The position numbers and the translations under genes are program-made. 64,000 nt of DNA, taken from an uncultured Geobacteraceae bacterium (GTDB lineage: Bacteria > Desulfobacterota > Desulfuromonadia > Geobacterales > Pseudopelobacteraceae). The notes under the pieces were generated by a model that was given only the letters and a program-made list of their open reading frames with translations, was not told the DNA's origin and ran no database searches. The stretch lies in contig CAJAFV010000070.1 of NCBI GenBank assembly GCA_903939115.1, forward strand, positions 28,332 through 92,331. Direction: 5' to 3'. Positions 28,591 to 36,934 of the stretch are shown piece after piece. Each line of letters starts with the position of its first letter. The stretch's first letter is position 1.

Positions 28591-29411
28591 ATACAATAGT
28601 TGAGAGGGTCTGAAAAGAGCTCTCTGAGCAGGAGATTGTTAAGGTAATGCCCCGTCTTGTTCGCTTCTACTTTCCCGAGAATCCGGTAGCCGCTGGTGTA
28701 GAAATCACCAATTAAATCAAGTATTTTGTGATTTACCAACTCCTTTTTATATCGTAGCCCCATCGGGTTTACTATCTCATCGCTCCCGATAACTACAGCA
28801 TTATCAAGAGACCCACCTCTTGCAAGACCGACTTTTTTAATGGCCTCAATCTCTTCCTGAAGCACAAAGGTTCGTGAATTTATTATTGCAAACGCATTTT
28901 CAACATCAACCAGACGCTTTTTCTGTTTCCCGACCGGCGGGCGAAACTCTATTGACATCGTAATTTCAAGTGTATTAAGGGGTTTGATCGTAACCCAGGA
29001 ATCATTGTTGTGTACTTCTACCGGACGGAGAACTTTTAAATACACGCCCGATTCGGGAAATTCATACACCCCCGCCCTCCACATTCCCTGATAAAATTCC
29101 CAGGCTGAGCCATCCAGAATCGGCACCTCGGGACCGTTAATATAGACCAGACAGTTTGTGATCCCTGAAAAATAGAGCGCTGCCATCAGGTGTTCAATTG
29201 TCGAAACAGAGATGCCGTCACAGCTGATTTGTGTCGAAAGTCGTGTGTCGCCAACCATGTCGTAGCGGGCGGGGATAATCTGGCCATTATACACAAAAGC
29301 GATACCGAATTCGCGCCGCGGAAGAAACTCCAGCGTCACTTCTTTCCCACTGTGCAAACCAATTCCGGAAATTTTGAATATCTGGTTTATTGTTGTTTGA
29401 CGTTTAATCAT
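28584..29411 (-). CDS. lpxC: UDP-3-O-acyl-N-acetylglucosamine deacetylase LpxC
   Basis: Zinc amidase that catalyses the committed step of lipid A synthesis. The 275-residue protein is shorter than E. coli LpxC (305) and resembles the compact Aquifex form. Zinc ligands and catalytic residues are in place: His74 in STIEHLMAAL, His228 and Asp232 in NHKILDLIGD, and His255 in KTGHYLNN, with the same spacing as E. coli His238, Asp242 and His265. AGGGTG precedes ATG 29411. It is transcribed from a promoter at 29480-29506 and converges on the AsmA gene. Confidence 0.95.
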   Translation of the reverse strand: MIKRQTTINQIFKISGIGLHSGKEVTLEFLPRREFGIAFVYNGQIIPARYDMVGDTRLSTQISCDGISVSTIEHLMAALYFSGITNCLVYINGPEVPILDGSAWEFYQGMWRAGVYEFPESGVYLKVLRPVEVHNNDSWVTIKPLNTLEITMSIEFRPPVGKQKKRLVDVENAFAIINSRTFVLQEEIEAIKKVGLARGGSLDNAVVIGSDEIVNPMGLRYKKELVNHKILDLIGDFYTSGYRILGKVEANKTGHYLNNLLLRELFSDPLNYCIY

Positions 29412-29479
29412 TCTGTCACCCTTTTTTGAGCCTTGTAAACTGCACCGTTATAATTGGTAATATATTATTTTTATTGTGT

Positions 29480-29506
29480 TTTATACTGTACAACGGAACT
29501 TGTCAA
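29480..29506 (-). promoter_or_regulatory. Sigma-70-type promoter of lpxC
   Basis: On the minus strand TTGACA (29506-29501) and TATAAA (29485-29480) are 15 bases apart, slightly short. A 12-base direct repeat GTCTTTGAAATT lies just upstream at 29509-29520 and 29525-29536 and may be an operator. Confidence 0.5.
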
Positions 29507-29641
29507 TCGTCTTTGAAATTTAATGTCTTTGAAATTCAACCAACCATCACCGTTTAAGAACTCCATTTTCACCCGTATCATTGACAAGCGCCCCGCTCAA
29601 CAGGCATATCTGTTATAAAATCACACCTGAGAGGACAATTC

Positions 29642-30436
29642 ATGAACCCGCCATATACATTTGACCAACTCGTCGCCATTATGCGCAGACTCCGCGCCCC
29701 GGGCGGTTGTCCCTGGGATGCTGAACAGACCCACGAAAGCCTTACCCGCTATCTGCTTGAGGAAACCTACGAAGTTATCGAAGCTATCGACGAGAAAGAT
29801 CCCCGGCATCTCAAGGAAGAGTTGGGGGATCTGCTTCTTCAACCGGTTTTTCATGCCGCTATTGCCGAGGAGTCAGGGAACTTCTCAATTAATGATGTCA
29901 TTCACACGCTCTGCGATAAACTGATCCGCCGTCACCCTCACGTATTTGGCGATCTTGAGATCAAGGATAGCAATGCTCAGATTGAAAACTGGGAAAAAAT
30001 CAAACAACTCGAAAAGGGTGCTGAACGGCCATCAGCTCTTTCAGGAGTTCCTGACCACCTTCCGGCACTATTGAAAGCTCACAAAATAAGTGAGAAAGCT
30101 TCGCGGGTCGGTTTTGACTGGGAGCATGCCGATCAGGTCTTTGCTAAGGTTATAGAGGAACTGCATGAATTTGAAGAGGCCTGGGCCGGAGGGAATCCGA
30201 CTCGAATGGAAGATGAATTGGGTGATTTACTGTTTGCCATCTCAAATCTGGGACGTTTTTTACACCTTAATCCGGAAGAGGCTCTTCGTAAAACCATATG
30301 CCGCTTTCAAAAACGCTTCAGCTATGTAGAAGCTGAGTTGCTTCGTCAGGGGGTGCCGATGCAAAATGCCACACTTGAAGAGATGGACCTGCTGTGGGAA
30401 AAGGCAAAAAGTGCTGAACGTGAGAGCAAACTTTAA
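29642..30436 (+). CDS. mazG: Nucleoside triphosphate pyrophosphohydrolase MazG
   Basis: Hydrolyses (d)NTPs to NMP and pyrophosphate; a house-cleaning enzyme that in E. coli also moderates ppGpp effects. The 264-residue protein has two tandem MazG folds: residues 1-120 with LRAPGGCPWDAEQTHESL and the metal motif EETYEVIEAI...EELGDLLLQ, and residues 150-260 with EELHEFEEA...EDELGDLLFAI. ATG 29642 follows GAGAGGAC. It is divergent from lpxC and stands alone. Confidence 0.94.
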   Translation: MNPPYTFDQLVAIMRRLRAPGGCPWDAEQTHESLTRYLLEETYEVIEAIDEKDPRHLKEELGDLLLQPVFHAAIAEESGNFSINDVIHTLCDKLIRRHPHVFGDLEIKDSNAQIENWEKIKQLEKGAERPSALSGVPDHLPALLKAHKISEKASRVGFDWEHADQVFAKVIEELHEFEEAWAGGNPTRMEDELGDLLFAISNLGRFLHLNPEEALRKTICRFQKRFSYVEAELLRQGVPMQNATLEEMDLLWEKAKSAERESKL

Positions 30437-30477
30437 TTCCTATGTGCAATGTAACTGTTTTTACACGGTTGTTATTC

Positions 30478-30511
30478 TTATCCACAAAAATTGTGGATAA
30501 CCTGTGGAGAA
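30478..30511. promoter_or_regulatory. DnaA-box cluster between convergent genes
   Basis: A perfect DnaA box TTATCCACA (30478-30486) faces a perfect inverted box TGTGGATAA (30492-30500), and a third near-box TGTGGAGAA (30503-30511) follows. An AT-rich stretch extends to about 30670. The surrounding genes mazG and ogt converge here, so this is not a promoter region. It could be a DnaA-titration site or part of a replication origin. Confidence 0.6.
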
Positions 30512-30674
30512 CAATGTTGACGACAGGTAAAAGTGATATTTTTGCAAGAGTTTTTGCCTAAATGCCTTTTTTTTATACAACATAGTTTAACTGTATTATC
30601 AGCATGTTATGAACGTATACAGTAAAAATAAGGGGTTACGCTGTCAAGCTATTTCAGCGCTGAAAAATATTTTT

Positions 30675-31229
30675 TTATCGGCTTGATGTCCTGTGCATAA
30701 GTAACTGATTTACCACAACCTGCAACCCTTTGAATTCAACACCTTCCAACTGTAACAACACTATTTTTGAGCTTACTCCGCCAGGAGCCGAAAAGCCGGT
30801 CAGGCGCCCGTCAGATGCCACAACCCGATGACAGGGAATAATAACTGGTATCGGGTTGGCCGCCAGCGCTCCCCCGATAGCCCTGGCGGCACGAGGAGCT
30901 CCACACAGCTCTGCAACCTGGCCGTACGATCTGATTTCACCAAACGCAACTGTTCGAATTATATTCAGAACCTTTTGGCGAAACGAAGGAAGAGCACGGA
31001 GATCGACCGGAATATCGCTAAAGTCTATACGTTCACCATGAAAATACCTTTGTAGCATCAGAGCAGCGTTAATTGATATTTCTGACGACTCTGATTCGTA
31101 CAATTCCTCATGACACGTAGTATCATGCCGGCTTACGTCAGGCAATTCCACACCGGTTACCCCCAGATCTGAGGCGGTCACGATTCCGGACCCGTACCGG
31201 GTCAAATAATGCGAACCGTATAATTTCAT
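30675..31229 (-). CDS. ogt: Methylated-DNA--protein-cysteine methyltransferase
   Basis: Suicide repair enzyme that removes O6-alkyl groups from guanine. The 184-residue protein has an N-terminal ribonuclease-like domain and the C-terminal DNA-binding domain. The active-site motif is IPCHRVV with acceptor Cys133, and the helix AARAIGGALAANP precedes it. There is no Ada regulatory domain, so this is the Ogt/Adi type. Its start follows the murJ stop with no gap, indicating that it is the last gene of the thrC-murJ-ogt unit. Confidence 0.93.
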   Translation of the reverse strand: MKLYGSHYLTRYGSGIVTASDLGVTGVELPDVSRHDTTCHEELYESESSEISINAALMLQRYFHGERIDFSDIPVDLRALPSFRQKVLNIIRTVAFGEIRSYGQVAELCGAPRAARAIGGALAANPIPVIIPCHRVVASDGRLTGFSAPGGVSSKIVLLQLEGVEFKGLQVVVNQLLMHRTSSR

Positions 31230-32795
31230 CTATACCTTCAGCTTTCTGCGCAGCATCGATAATGCTTCAAGCGCTTCTTCGGATTTCATCAGTTTTGCCA
31301 GCAGAAAATAGACCGTGCCGCCACATATAATGGACCCGCCTAACACGACGCCTTTCAGAATCTTGTGACCATCTTGTGCCCAATCAACAAACGAGCAGCC
31401 ATACCATACAATCAACGCCATCGGAAGCGAAGCGGCAGTCGATTTAAGCGCAGTCACCATGATGGAGCGCCCGCCGAAAGAGCCTATCTTGCGCCTTAAC
31501 AGCCAGAGCAGCATCAGCATGTTACAGAACGCCGAAAAAGTTGTTGCCAGGGCCAATCCGCCATGTTTGAGAGGACCCATCAGGGCAAGGCTCAGGCTAA
31601 AGTTGATGATAAAGGCTATAAGCGCCGTATATACTGGAGTTTTTGTATCTTTGAGGGCGTAAAATACCGGTGCCAGAACCCGGGTCAATGCAACAAATGA
31701 GAGGCCGACCGAATAATAGAGCAGCGCAGTGGCAGAATTTACGACAGTGCTGTAATCAAACGCGCCACCCATGAATATCAGGCTGAATATTGGGGTTGAA
31801 CAGACCATCAAGCCGGCCATTGCAGGAATAGTGATAAAGAGCATCAGACGTACCCCAAAAGAGAGAGTCTCTTTCATGCCGCTTATGTCGCCTTCTGCCG
31901 CCTGCCTACTCATCGAAGGCAGCACCGCCTGCGCTACCGACACCGTAAAAATTCCCTGAGGAAACTCGAATAATCGCTGCGCATAATAGAGATACGAAAC
32001 GCTCCCTTGAGGTAAAAGGGAGGCCAGAATGGCACTGACAGTTATATTCAGATAATAGACGCCTACCCCGAACACAGACGGCACCATCAGCAAGGCAATG
32101 CTGCGGATTTCAGGGGTATTGAAGTTGAAATCAGGCCTGGGGGCATAGCCTCTACTCCAGAGTACCGGCATTTGCATGATCAACTGGATACAGCCACCAA
32201 TCAGGACACCGACAGCAAGGGAGGTGATGGGAACTTCAAAGAAGTCACTGAGACAGAGGGCGGCCAGAATCATGGAAATATTCAGAAACACTGTTGAAAT
32301 TGCGGGGGTAAAAAAGTGCCGCAACGTATTGAGGATCCCCATGCAGAGCGCTACCAGGCTGATGAAAAATATATAGGGGAACATCAGCCGATTGAGCAGC
32401 ACCGTCAGTTCAAATTTTCCCGGTACTGAAGTGAAGCCGGGAAACATACAACCAACAATGGCGGGCGAGAAGAGGATGCCGAGCAGGGTAATAATCGCCA
32501 TGACGATGGTAAGCAGGGTAAAGCAGGTATTGGCGAGCTCGCGGGCTTTTTCATCGCCGCGATGGGTGAGAGTCGCTGAAAACGTTGGAATGAACGCTGA
32601 AGTCAGGGCGCCCTCGGCAAAAAAACGCCGCAGCATGTTGGGTATCTGGAAAGCCGCAAAAAACGCATCCGTGGCCAGTCCGGCACCGAACAGCCGCGAA
32701 ACGACCATATCACGAACCATTCCCATGATTCGTGACAGCATCGTGGCGCTGCCAAGAATTCCGGCAGCTCTGGCTATATTCCGTTTTTCTGACAT
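31230..32795 (-). CDS. murJ: Lipid II flippase MurJ
   Basis: Inner-membrane flippase that exports lipid II for peptidoglycan assembly (MviN/MOP family). The 521-residue protein has about 14 helices. Signatures include the N-terminal ATMLSRIMGMVRDMVVSRLF and LRRFFAEGALTSAFIPTF, which hold the conserved arginines and acidic residue of the central cavity. It sits between thrC and ogt on the minus strand with very short gaps (10 bases to thrC, none to ogt). Confidence 0.95.
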   Translation of the reverse strand: MSEKRNIARAAGILGSATMLSRIMGMVRDMVVSRLFGAGLATDAFFAAFQIPNMLRRFFAEGALTSAFIPTFSATLTHRGDEKARELANTCFTLLTIVMAIITLLGILFSPAIVGCMFPGFTSVPGKFELTVLLNRLMFPYIFFISLVALCMGILNTLRHFFTPAISTVFLNISMILAALCLSDFFEVPITSLAVGVLIGGCIQLIMQMPVLWSRGYAPRPDFNFNTPEIRSIALLMVPSVFGVGVYYLNITVSAILASLLPQGSVSYLYYAQRLFEFPQGIFTVSVAQAVLPSMSRQAAEGDISGMKETLSFGVRLMLFITIPAMAGLMVCSTPIFSLIFMGGAFDYSTVVNSATALLYYSVGLSFVALTRVLAPVFYALKDTKTPVYTALIAFIINFSLSLALMGPLKHGGLALATTFSAFCNMLMLLWLLRRKIGSFGGRSIMVTALKSTAASLPMALIVWYGCSFVDWAQDGHKILKGVVLGGSIICGGTVYFLLAKLMKSEEALEALSMLRRKLKV

Positions 32796-32805
32796 GAGAG
32801 GGAAT

Positions 32806-34191
32806 TTACCCTACGTGAGCAATGAAAAAGTCACGAATCTTCTCTATATCAGCATCCATGAGCTCACATCGGGTAGGTTTCCCATATAATTTTTTGACGG
32901 ACTCCGGGGGGGGCGGCTGAAATCCGAGTGACCGCTCCACTGTTTCGCTGAATTTTGCCGGGTGGGCAGTAGCAAGGCAGACCCTCGCAGAATCGGGCGG
33001 TAACAGGTCAAGAGCCGCTTTGACGCCAACTGCGGTATGAGGGTCAAGCAGGTAGTCGGTCTCAGCGTAAAAATCACGTATTGTCTGAAGCGTTGCGCTC
33101 TGATCAACTGAAGCCGAACAAAAGTCTGCACGAACCTGAGTCATCTCAACCTGAGTGAATGAAATCCGGCCAGACTCCTTCAGTTCTACAAATGCTTCTT
33201 TAAGCCGGGAAGAGTCATCAGCAAACAGATGAAACAGGTAGCGCTCAAAATTGGAAGCGATCTGGATATCCATAGAGGGAGAAACCGTTGCAACCACCTC
33301 TCCAAGAGAATAATCAGACGCATTGATAAAGCGGGTCAGAATATTATTCTCATTCGTCGCCAGTAACAGCTTGTCAACAGGCAAACCCATTCTCTTTGCA
33401 ACATATCCGGCAAAAATATCGCCAAAATTTCCGGTCGGCACCGAAAAATGAACCGCTGCATCGGTCGTATCAGTGACCCGCAGCCAGGCGTAAAAATAAT
33501 AGACCACCTGAGCCAGCACCCGTGCCCAGTTGATGGAGTTAACCGCTCCCAGAGAATATTTTTCCTTAAACTCCAGATCACCGAAAAGTTCTTTCACCAT
33601 ATCCTGACAGTCATCGAATGTTCCGCGTACCGCAATGTTGTGAACGTTGGCATCGGTAACAGAGGTCATTTGCAGCGCCTGAACCTCGGATGTTTTGCCA
33701 TACGGATGCAGGATAAAGATGGAAATACCACTTTTCCCGCGAACTCCGTGGATGGCGGCACTGCCGGTATCGCCGGATGTTGCCCCTATGATGTTTAATG
33801 TTTGCTTGCGTTCCGCCAGAATGTATTCAAACATATTGCCGAGAAACTGTAGCGCAACATCCTTAAAAGCCAGGGTAACGCCGTGAAACAGCTCGAGAAT
33901 ATAAACACCATTCTTTTTAATCAGCGGAGTAACGTCCGGATGGGTAAAGGTAGAGTATGAACGATTGATAAGCGATTTCAGATCTTCGGCCGGAATATCA
34001 CTGACGTACAGGGATATAATTTCAAAGGCGAGTTCAGCATAGGTAAGCTTCCGCCAGGATTCAAGCTTTTCTCTGGATACGGCTGGATACGATTGCGGAA
34101 GAAGCAGGCCTCCATCGGAAGCAAGTCCCATCATAACAGCATCCTTGAAGGTAATAGGGGCGATGCCGCCACGGGTACTTATATAACGCAT
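32806..34191 (-). CDS. thrC: Threonine synthase
   Basis: PLP enzyme converting O-phosphohomoserine to threonine. The 461-residue protein is of the long ThrC class. The N-terminus MRYISTRGG is typical, PLP-binding Lys110 is in GVTLAFKDVALQF, the phosphate loop includes ATSGDTGSAA, and SVPTGNFGDIFAGY is conserved. AGAGG precedes the ATG. It is the first gene of a minus-strand unit with murJ and ogt. Confidence 0.95.
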   Translation of the reverse strand: MRYISTRGGIAPITFKDAVMMGLASDGGLLLPQSYPAVSREKLESWRKLTYAELAFEIISLYVSDIPAEDLKSLINRSYSTFTHPDVTPLIKKNGVYILELFHGVTLAFKDVALQFLGNMFEYILAERKQTLNIIGATSGDTGSAAIHGVRGKSGISIFILHPYGKTSEVQALQMTSVTDANVHNIAVRGTFDDCQDMVKELFGDLEFKEKYSLGAVNSINWARVLAQVVYYFYAWLRVTDTTDAAVHFSVPTGNFGDIFAGYVAKRMGLPVDKLLLATNENNILTRFINASDYSLGEVVATVSPSMDIQIASNFERYLFHLFADDSSRLKEAFVELKESGRISFTQVEMTQVRADFCSASVDQSATLQTIRDFYAETDYLLDPHTAVGVKAALDLLPPDSARVCLATAHPAKFSETVERSLGFQPPPPESVKKLYGKPTRCELMDADIEKIRDFFIAHVG

Positions 34192-34295
34192 GATATAAAC
34201 CTCTTTTCGAAAAATGTGCCGCCAACTGTGGTAAATAACACACTTTCACGCAGAACACAAAACTTGTATCCGGAGTTCAGAAGTCACGGGTATTC

Positions 34296-34829
34296 TCAAC
34301 GCTCCCTGATGGCCCGGCTATTTCGTCTTATCCACTCTACGATCAAACCGGCCGCGTACAATAGTGACATAGGTATCATCCATGCGATCAGGCAGATCAT
34401 CTGGCCAAGGTTACGCTCTGTCGGCAAGTTGGAAAGAGCATCTCGGTACTCTTTCTCAACCCTGTCAAAACCAGCCTTACCCTCAGGGCCTATCTGATAG
34501 GTACTGCGAAGTTTCGCTATCCAGACGGCATATCCCTCTGAAGCGGCATTCTCAAAGATCTTCCGGGGCGACTCTCCGGCAAAGGCCATCCCCTCGTATC
34601 GCTTGACCTCTTCGGTAATTGCAAAGACCATTTTGCGCTCAATACTTTGCCTGTCGGGCATACGCACGAAATAACAGCATGCCAGAATCAGAAGGTAGGT
34701 TACACCGGTAATCAACCAGAGTCGCTGCCAGGGTTGAATTTGACCCCTGGGATATTCTGGAACAACCCATGTGCCGGTAGGGGACTTTTCGAGGGTGACT
34801 TCTATGGGAATATCGCTCTTTAGTGGCAT
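34296..34829 (-). CDS. Membrane protein of unknown function
   Basis: A 177-residue protein I do not recognise. A hydrophilic N-terminus is followed by a helix (about 36-55), an external loop of about 85 residues rich in charged residues, a second helix (about 143-165), and a basic tail ending RRNSRAIRER. This topology places both ends in the cytoplasm and the loop in the periplasm. It lies 24 bases after the small ORF at 34854 and may be co-transcribed with it. Confidence 0.6.
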   Translation of the reverse strand: MPLKSDIPIEVTLEKSPTGTWVVPEYPRGQIQPWQRLWLITGVTYLLILACCYFVRMPDRQSIERKMVFAITEEVKRYEGMAFAGESPRKIFENAASEGYAVWIAKLRSTYQIGPEGKAGFDRVEKEYRDALSNLPTERNLGQMICLIAWMIPMSLLYAAGLIVEWIRRNSRAIRER

Positions 34830-34853
34830 GTTACAGTTATAGCATTCAGGGTG

Positions 34854-35105
34854 TCAGGCATATACAGAGAAAGAATCGCGGAGCGCCTGGCTTTCCGCAT
34901 ACGTCACCGGAGCTGAGGGTTCTTTTTTCAATGACAAGACAGAAGAGCGCTCTTCCGAAAGTGTTACAACGTCCACAGGAAGAATGGATATGTGCATACG
35001 CAGGGGTTTTTTGTCAGCGCTTACTGCTGAATTCCTGTTTCCGGGCGTTTTCTGCGGAAAAGGAATAATCTGAAGCTGAGTTAGCTTGTCATTGACCGGT
35101 TGCAT
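34854..35105 (-). CDS. Small protein of unknown function (83 aa)
   Basis: No family recognised. It is supported by a good ribosome site (AGAGGAGG about ten bases before ATG) and by its position 18 bases after the 54-residue gene on the same strand. The sequence is hydrophilic, without signal peptide or membrane segment, and has a repeated Pro/Lys/Ser character. Codon use looks normal for the neighbourhood. It could be a regulator or adaptor, but there is no evidence for either. Confidence 0.5.
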   Translation of the reverse strand: MQPVNDKLTQLQIIPFPQKTPGNRNSAVSADKKPLRMHISILPVDVVTLSEERSSVLSLKKEPSAPVTYAESQALRDSFSVYA

Positions 35106-35123
35106 ACGCAGTAACCCTCCTCT

Positions 35124-35288
35124 TTATTGCCGTTGAGCGTCTTCGCGGTAATGTTCCTGTTTTTTCAGGATGGATGCGACTACATTGTCCAGAACTGACT
35201 TAAGATCACGGAGTGATGTGCGTTCATAATGCGTGGCAATCTTGTCCAGTACTTTGCAGGTTGTCACGGGGTCGGTATACCAGGGCAT
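35124..35288 (-). CDS. Small protein of unknown function (54 aa)
   Basis: A short frame starting MPWYTDPVTTCKVLDKIATH, preceded by AAGGGGGAT. It is charged and probably helical over most of its length (SLRDLKSVLDNVVASILKK), with one cysteine. It is the first of three closely spaced minus-strand small genes. Function unknown; the ribosome site and the clean operon spacing are the evidence that it is real. Confidence 0.5.
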   Translation of the reverse strand: MPWYTDPVTTCKVLDKIATHYERTSLRDLKSVLDNVVASILKKQEHYREDAQRQ

Positions 35289-35522
35289 TTGTTTATCCCC
35301 CTTTCTTATGTCGCATGTCGGAGTCGTCCTGATGTCGTTGATTTTTTTGAAGAGCTTTGAAACAGACTAAAGCATAAGTTGTACCAATTTCAAAAAAAAC
35401 TGTAATTAAGATATGCTACCTGGTTTCATGGTATTTGCCTCTCCTGCAGGAGAAAAGCAGTGTCAGAATTTTGTTCTGTTTATATGCTGCCTGTGGCAAG
35501 TTTCTGACGTGGAGGAATCTAG

Positions 35523-35663
35523 TTGATAGAGCAAAATATCATGACATCAGAAAAAAACTTCAGGTTAGCCAAATATGCTGTTAAACTGAAGCGCTTGTCA
35601 GAGGACAGGTCTACTAGCGAAAAAATAATTCGTCGTAATCAAATAACGGGAGGCAGTGAATGA
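35523..35663 (+). CDS. Small basic protein coupled to the DUF1566 gene
   Basis: A 46-residue frame from TTG 35523 (or 40 residues from ATG 35541). GGAGG lies seven bases before the TTG. The stop overlaps the ATG of the next gene as ATGA, which suggests translational coupling. The product is basic and helical in character (FRLAKYAVKLKRLSEDR). No family recognised. It could instead be an untranslated leader, but the spacing and overlap favour translation. Confidence 0.45.
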   Translation: MIEQNIMTSEKNFRLAKYAVKLKRLSEDRSTSEKIIRRNQITGGSE

Positions 35664-36163
35664 AACGGTTGATGTCGTTACTGGTTGGATTATTAATGAT
35701 AACAGTGTGGGCTGGAACGGTGTTAGCGGACGATGCGCGGTTTGTCTTTTCCAGGAAGACAATAGAGGATAAACGTACTGACTTGACGTGGGCGAGAGAT
35801 GCCGACATGGGCAAACTGGACTGGATTGGTGCCGCCGAATTGATTAATAAACTGAATGAGAAGGAATACGCCGGGGCGAAAGATTGGAGGCTCCCAAACA
35901 GAGAAGAGTTCGGAACGCTGGTAACCTACGCCATACGGTCAGGCTACGGTGGCGGAGCGGGACTCTTATCTCCGTATCAACTTTTCAATAAAATAGGATT
36001 TAATAACGTACAACTTTGTTTTTACTGGTCATCGACTCCTGCCGACGATAGTGCAGCCAACGCCTGGGTGATAAACATGTACGATGGCAAGGGACGGATT
36101 GAGAGCAAGGAAAGCAACTATTGTGTATGGCCTGTCCGTGGCGGAAAAAAGGATGGCAAGTGA
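35660..36163 (+). CDS. Exported DUF1566 (Lcl C-terminal-like) protein
   Basis: A 167-residue periplasmic or secreted protein with a signal peptide (about 1-23, ending VLADD). The rest is one DUF1566 domain: DLTWARDADMGKLDWIGA, LNEKEYAGAKDWRLPNREE, then YWSSTPADDSAANAWVINM and a final VWPVRGG. This fold is related to C-type-lectin-like/FGE domains and is common in multiple copies in Geobacter-type genomes; its role is unknown. The start follows GGGAGG. Confidence 0.85.
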   Translation: MKRLMSLLVGLLMITVWAGTVLADDARFVFSRKTIEDKRTDLTWARDADMGKLDWIGAAELINKLNEKEYAGAKDWRLPNREEFGTLVTYAIRSGYGGGAGLLSPYQLFNKIGFNNVQLCFYWSSTPADDSAANAWVINMYDGKGRIESKESNYCVWPVRGGKKDGK

Positions 36164-36223
36164 GGAATTGCTAAACACCCTGCTGTTCTTCCGTTATCAA
36201 ATGATTACCTGCAACGCTGATAG

Positions 36224-36934
36224 TCAGTGCGTCGCAGCCAAACTCAATCGGCGCATACCGGCACCCCCGGTAAGCGCCGTTTTATTGTCGTTCTGCGAAT
36301 CTTTGCATCCCTCACGCTCTCCATCCCGCAGATTATAATAATCTTCCGGAGTATTTATATTCCTGAAAGAGTTAAAGTCCGGGTCTACAAAGCGGACAGT
36401 GTTGCCGGGGAAAATAACGGCCTGGATTTCAGAATAAAACGAGACGAGCCGCCTCTTTCCTGCCTGCAGCGCCGTATCCATAGCAGGGAGACAGGAGCGG
36501 CAGTACACGGCATGCAGCGGTTCCAGACCGTCATCACTCTCAGGAATAATGACATCCCCCCGATGACGGCGGGCTACGAGTGCCCGGATCAGAGCATCGT
36601 TAAGGTAAGGCATGTCACAGGCGACAGAGAAAATATGCGGTGTGCGGCTGTTGACAAGTCCGGCGTGCAATCCTGCCAATGCCCCCATGCCATGGTAGAT
36701 GTCAGAAACCATGCGGCACCCCAGAAAAGCATACTGTTCCGGAGTATTGGTCACCACCAGCACTTCATCGAAAAGTCCTGACAACTGGCGATAAATTGAC
36801 TCAATAAAGCGTCCGCCACGATAGGGGAGCAACGCTTTGTTGCTCCCCATGCGGCTTGATTCTCCGCCGGCCAGAATGACGCCGGTAACTCCGGCAATCG
36901 CCGTGATTTTAGTGCTGTAGGGCATCAATGACAT
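36224..36934 (-). CDS. mobA: Molybdenum cofactor guanylyltransferase MobA
   Basis: Transfers GMP to molybdopterin to make the (bis-)MGD cofactor needed by FdnG-type enzymes. The 236-residue protein has the nucleotide motif GVILAGGESSRMGSNKALLP near residue 17 and CDMPYLND. The start ATG shares its first base with the stop of the nrfD gene (TAATG), so it is the last gene of the fdnGHI-like operon, matching cofactor supply to the enzyme. The C-terminal 30 residues are basic and outside the usual fold. Confidence 0.93.
   Translation of the reverse strand: MSLMPYSTKITAIAGVTGVILAGGESSRMGSNKALLPYRGGRFIESIYRQLSGLFDEVLVVTNTPEQYAFLGCRMVSDIYHGMGALAGLHAGLVNSRTPHIFSVACDMPYLNDALIRALVARRHRGDVIIPESDDGLEPLHAVYCRSCLPAMDTALQAGKRRLVSFYSEIQAVIFPGNTVRFVDPDFNSFRNINTPEDYYNLRDGEREGCKDSQNDNKTALTGGAGMRRLSLAATH

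Noticed and set aside
35443-35456. Perfect palindrome TCTCCTGCAGGAGA in the gap before the small coupled ORF
   Set aside because: A single palindrome with no second copy or promoter alignment; not enough to call an operator.
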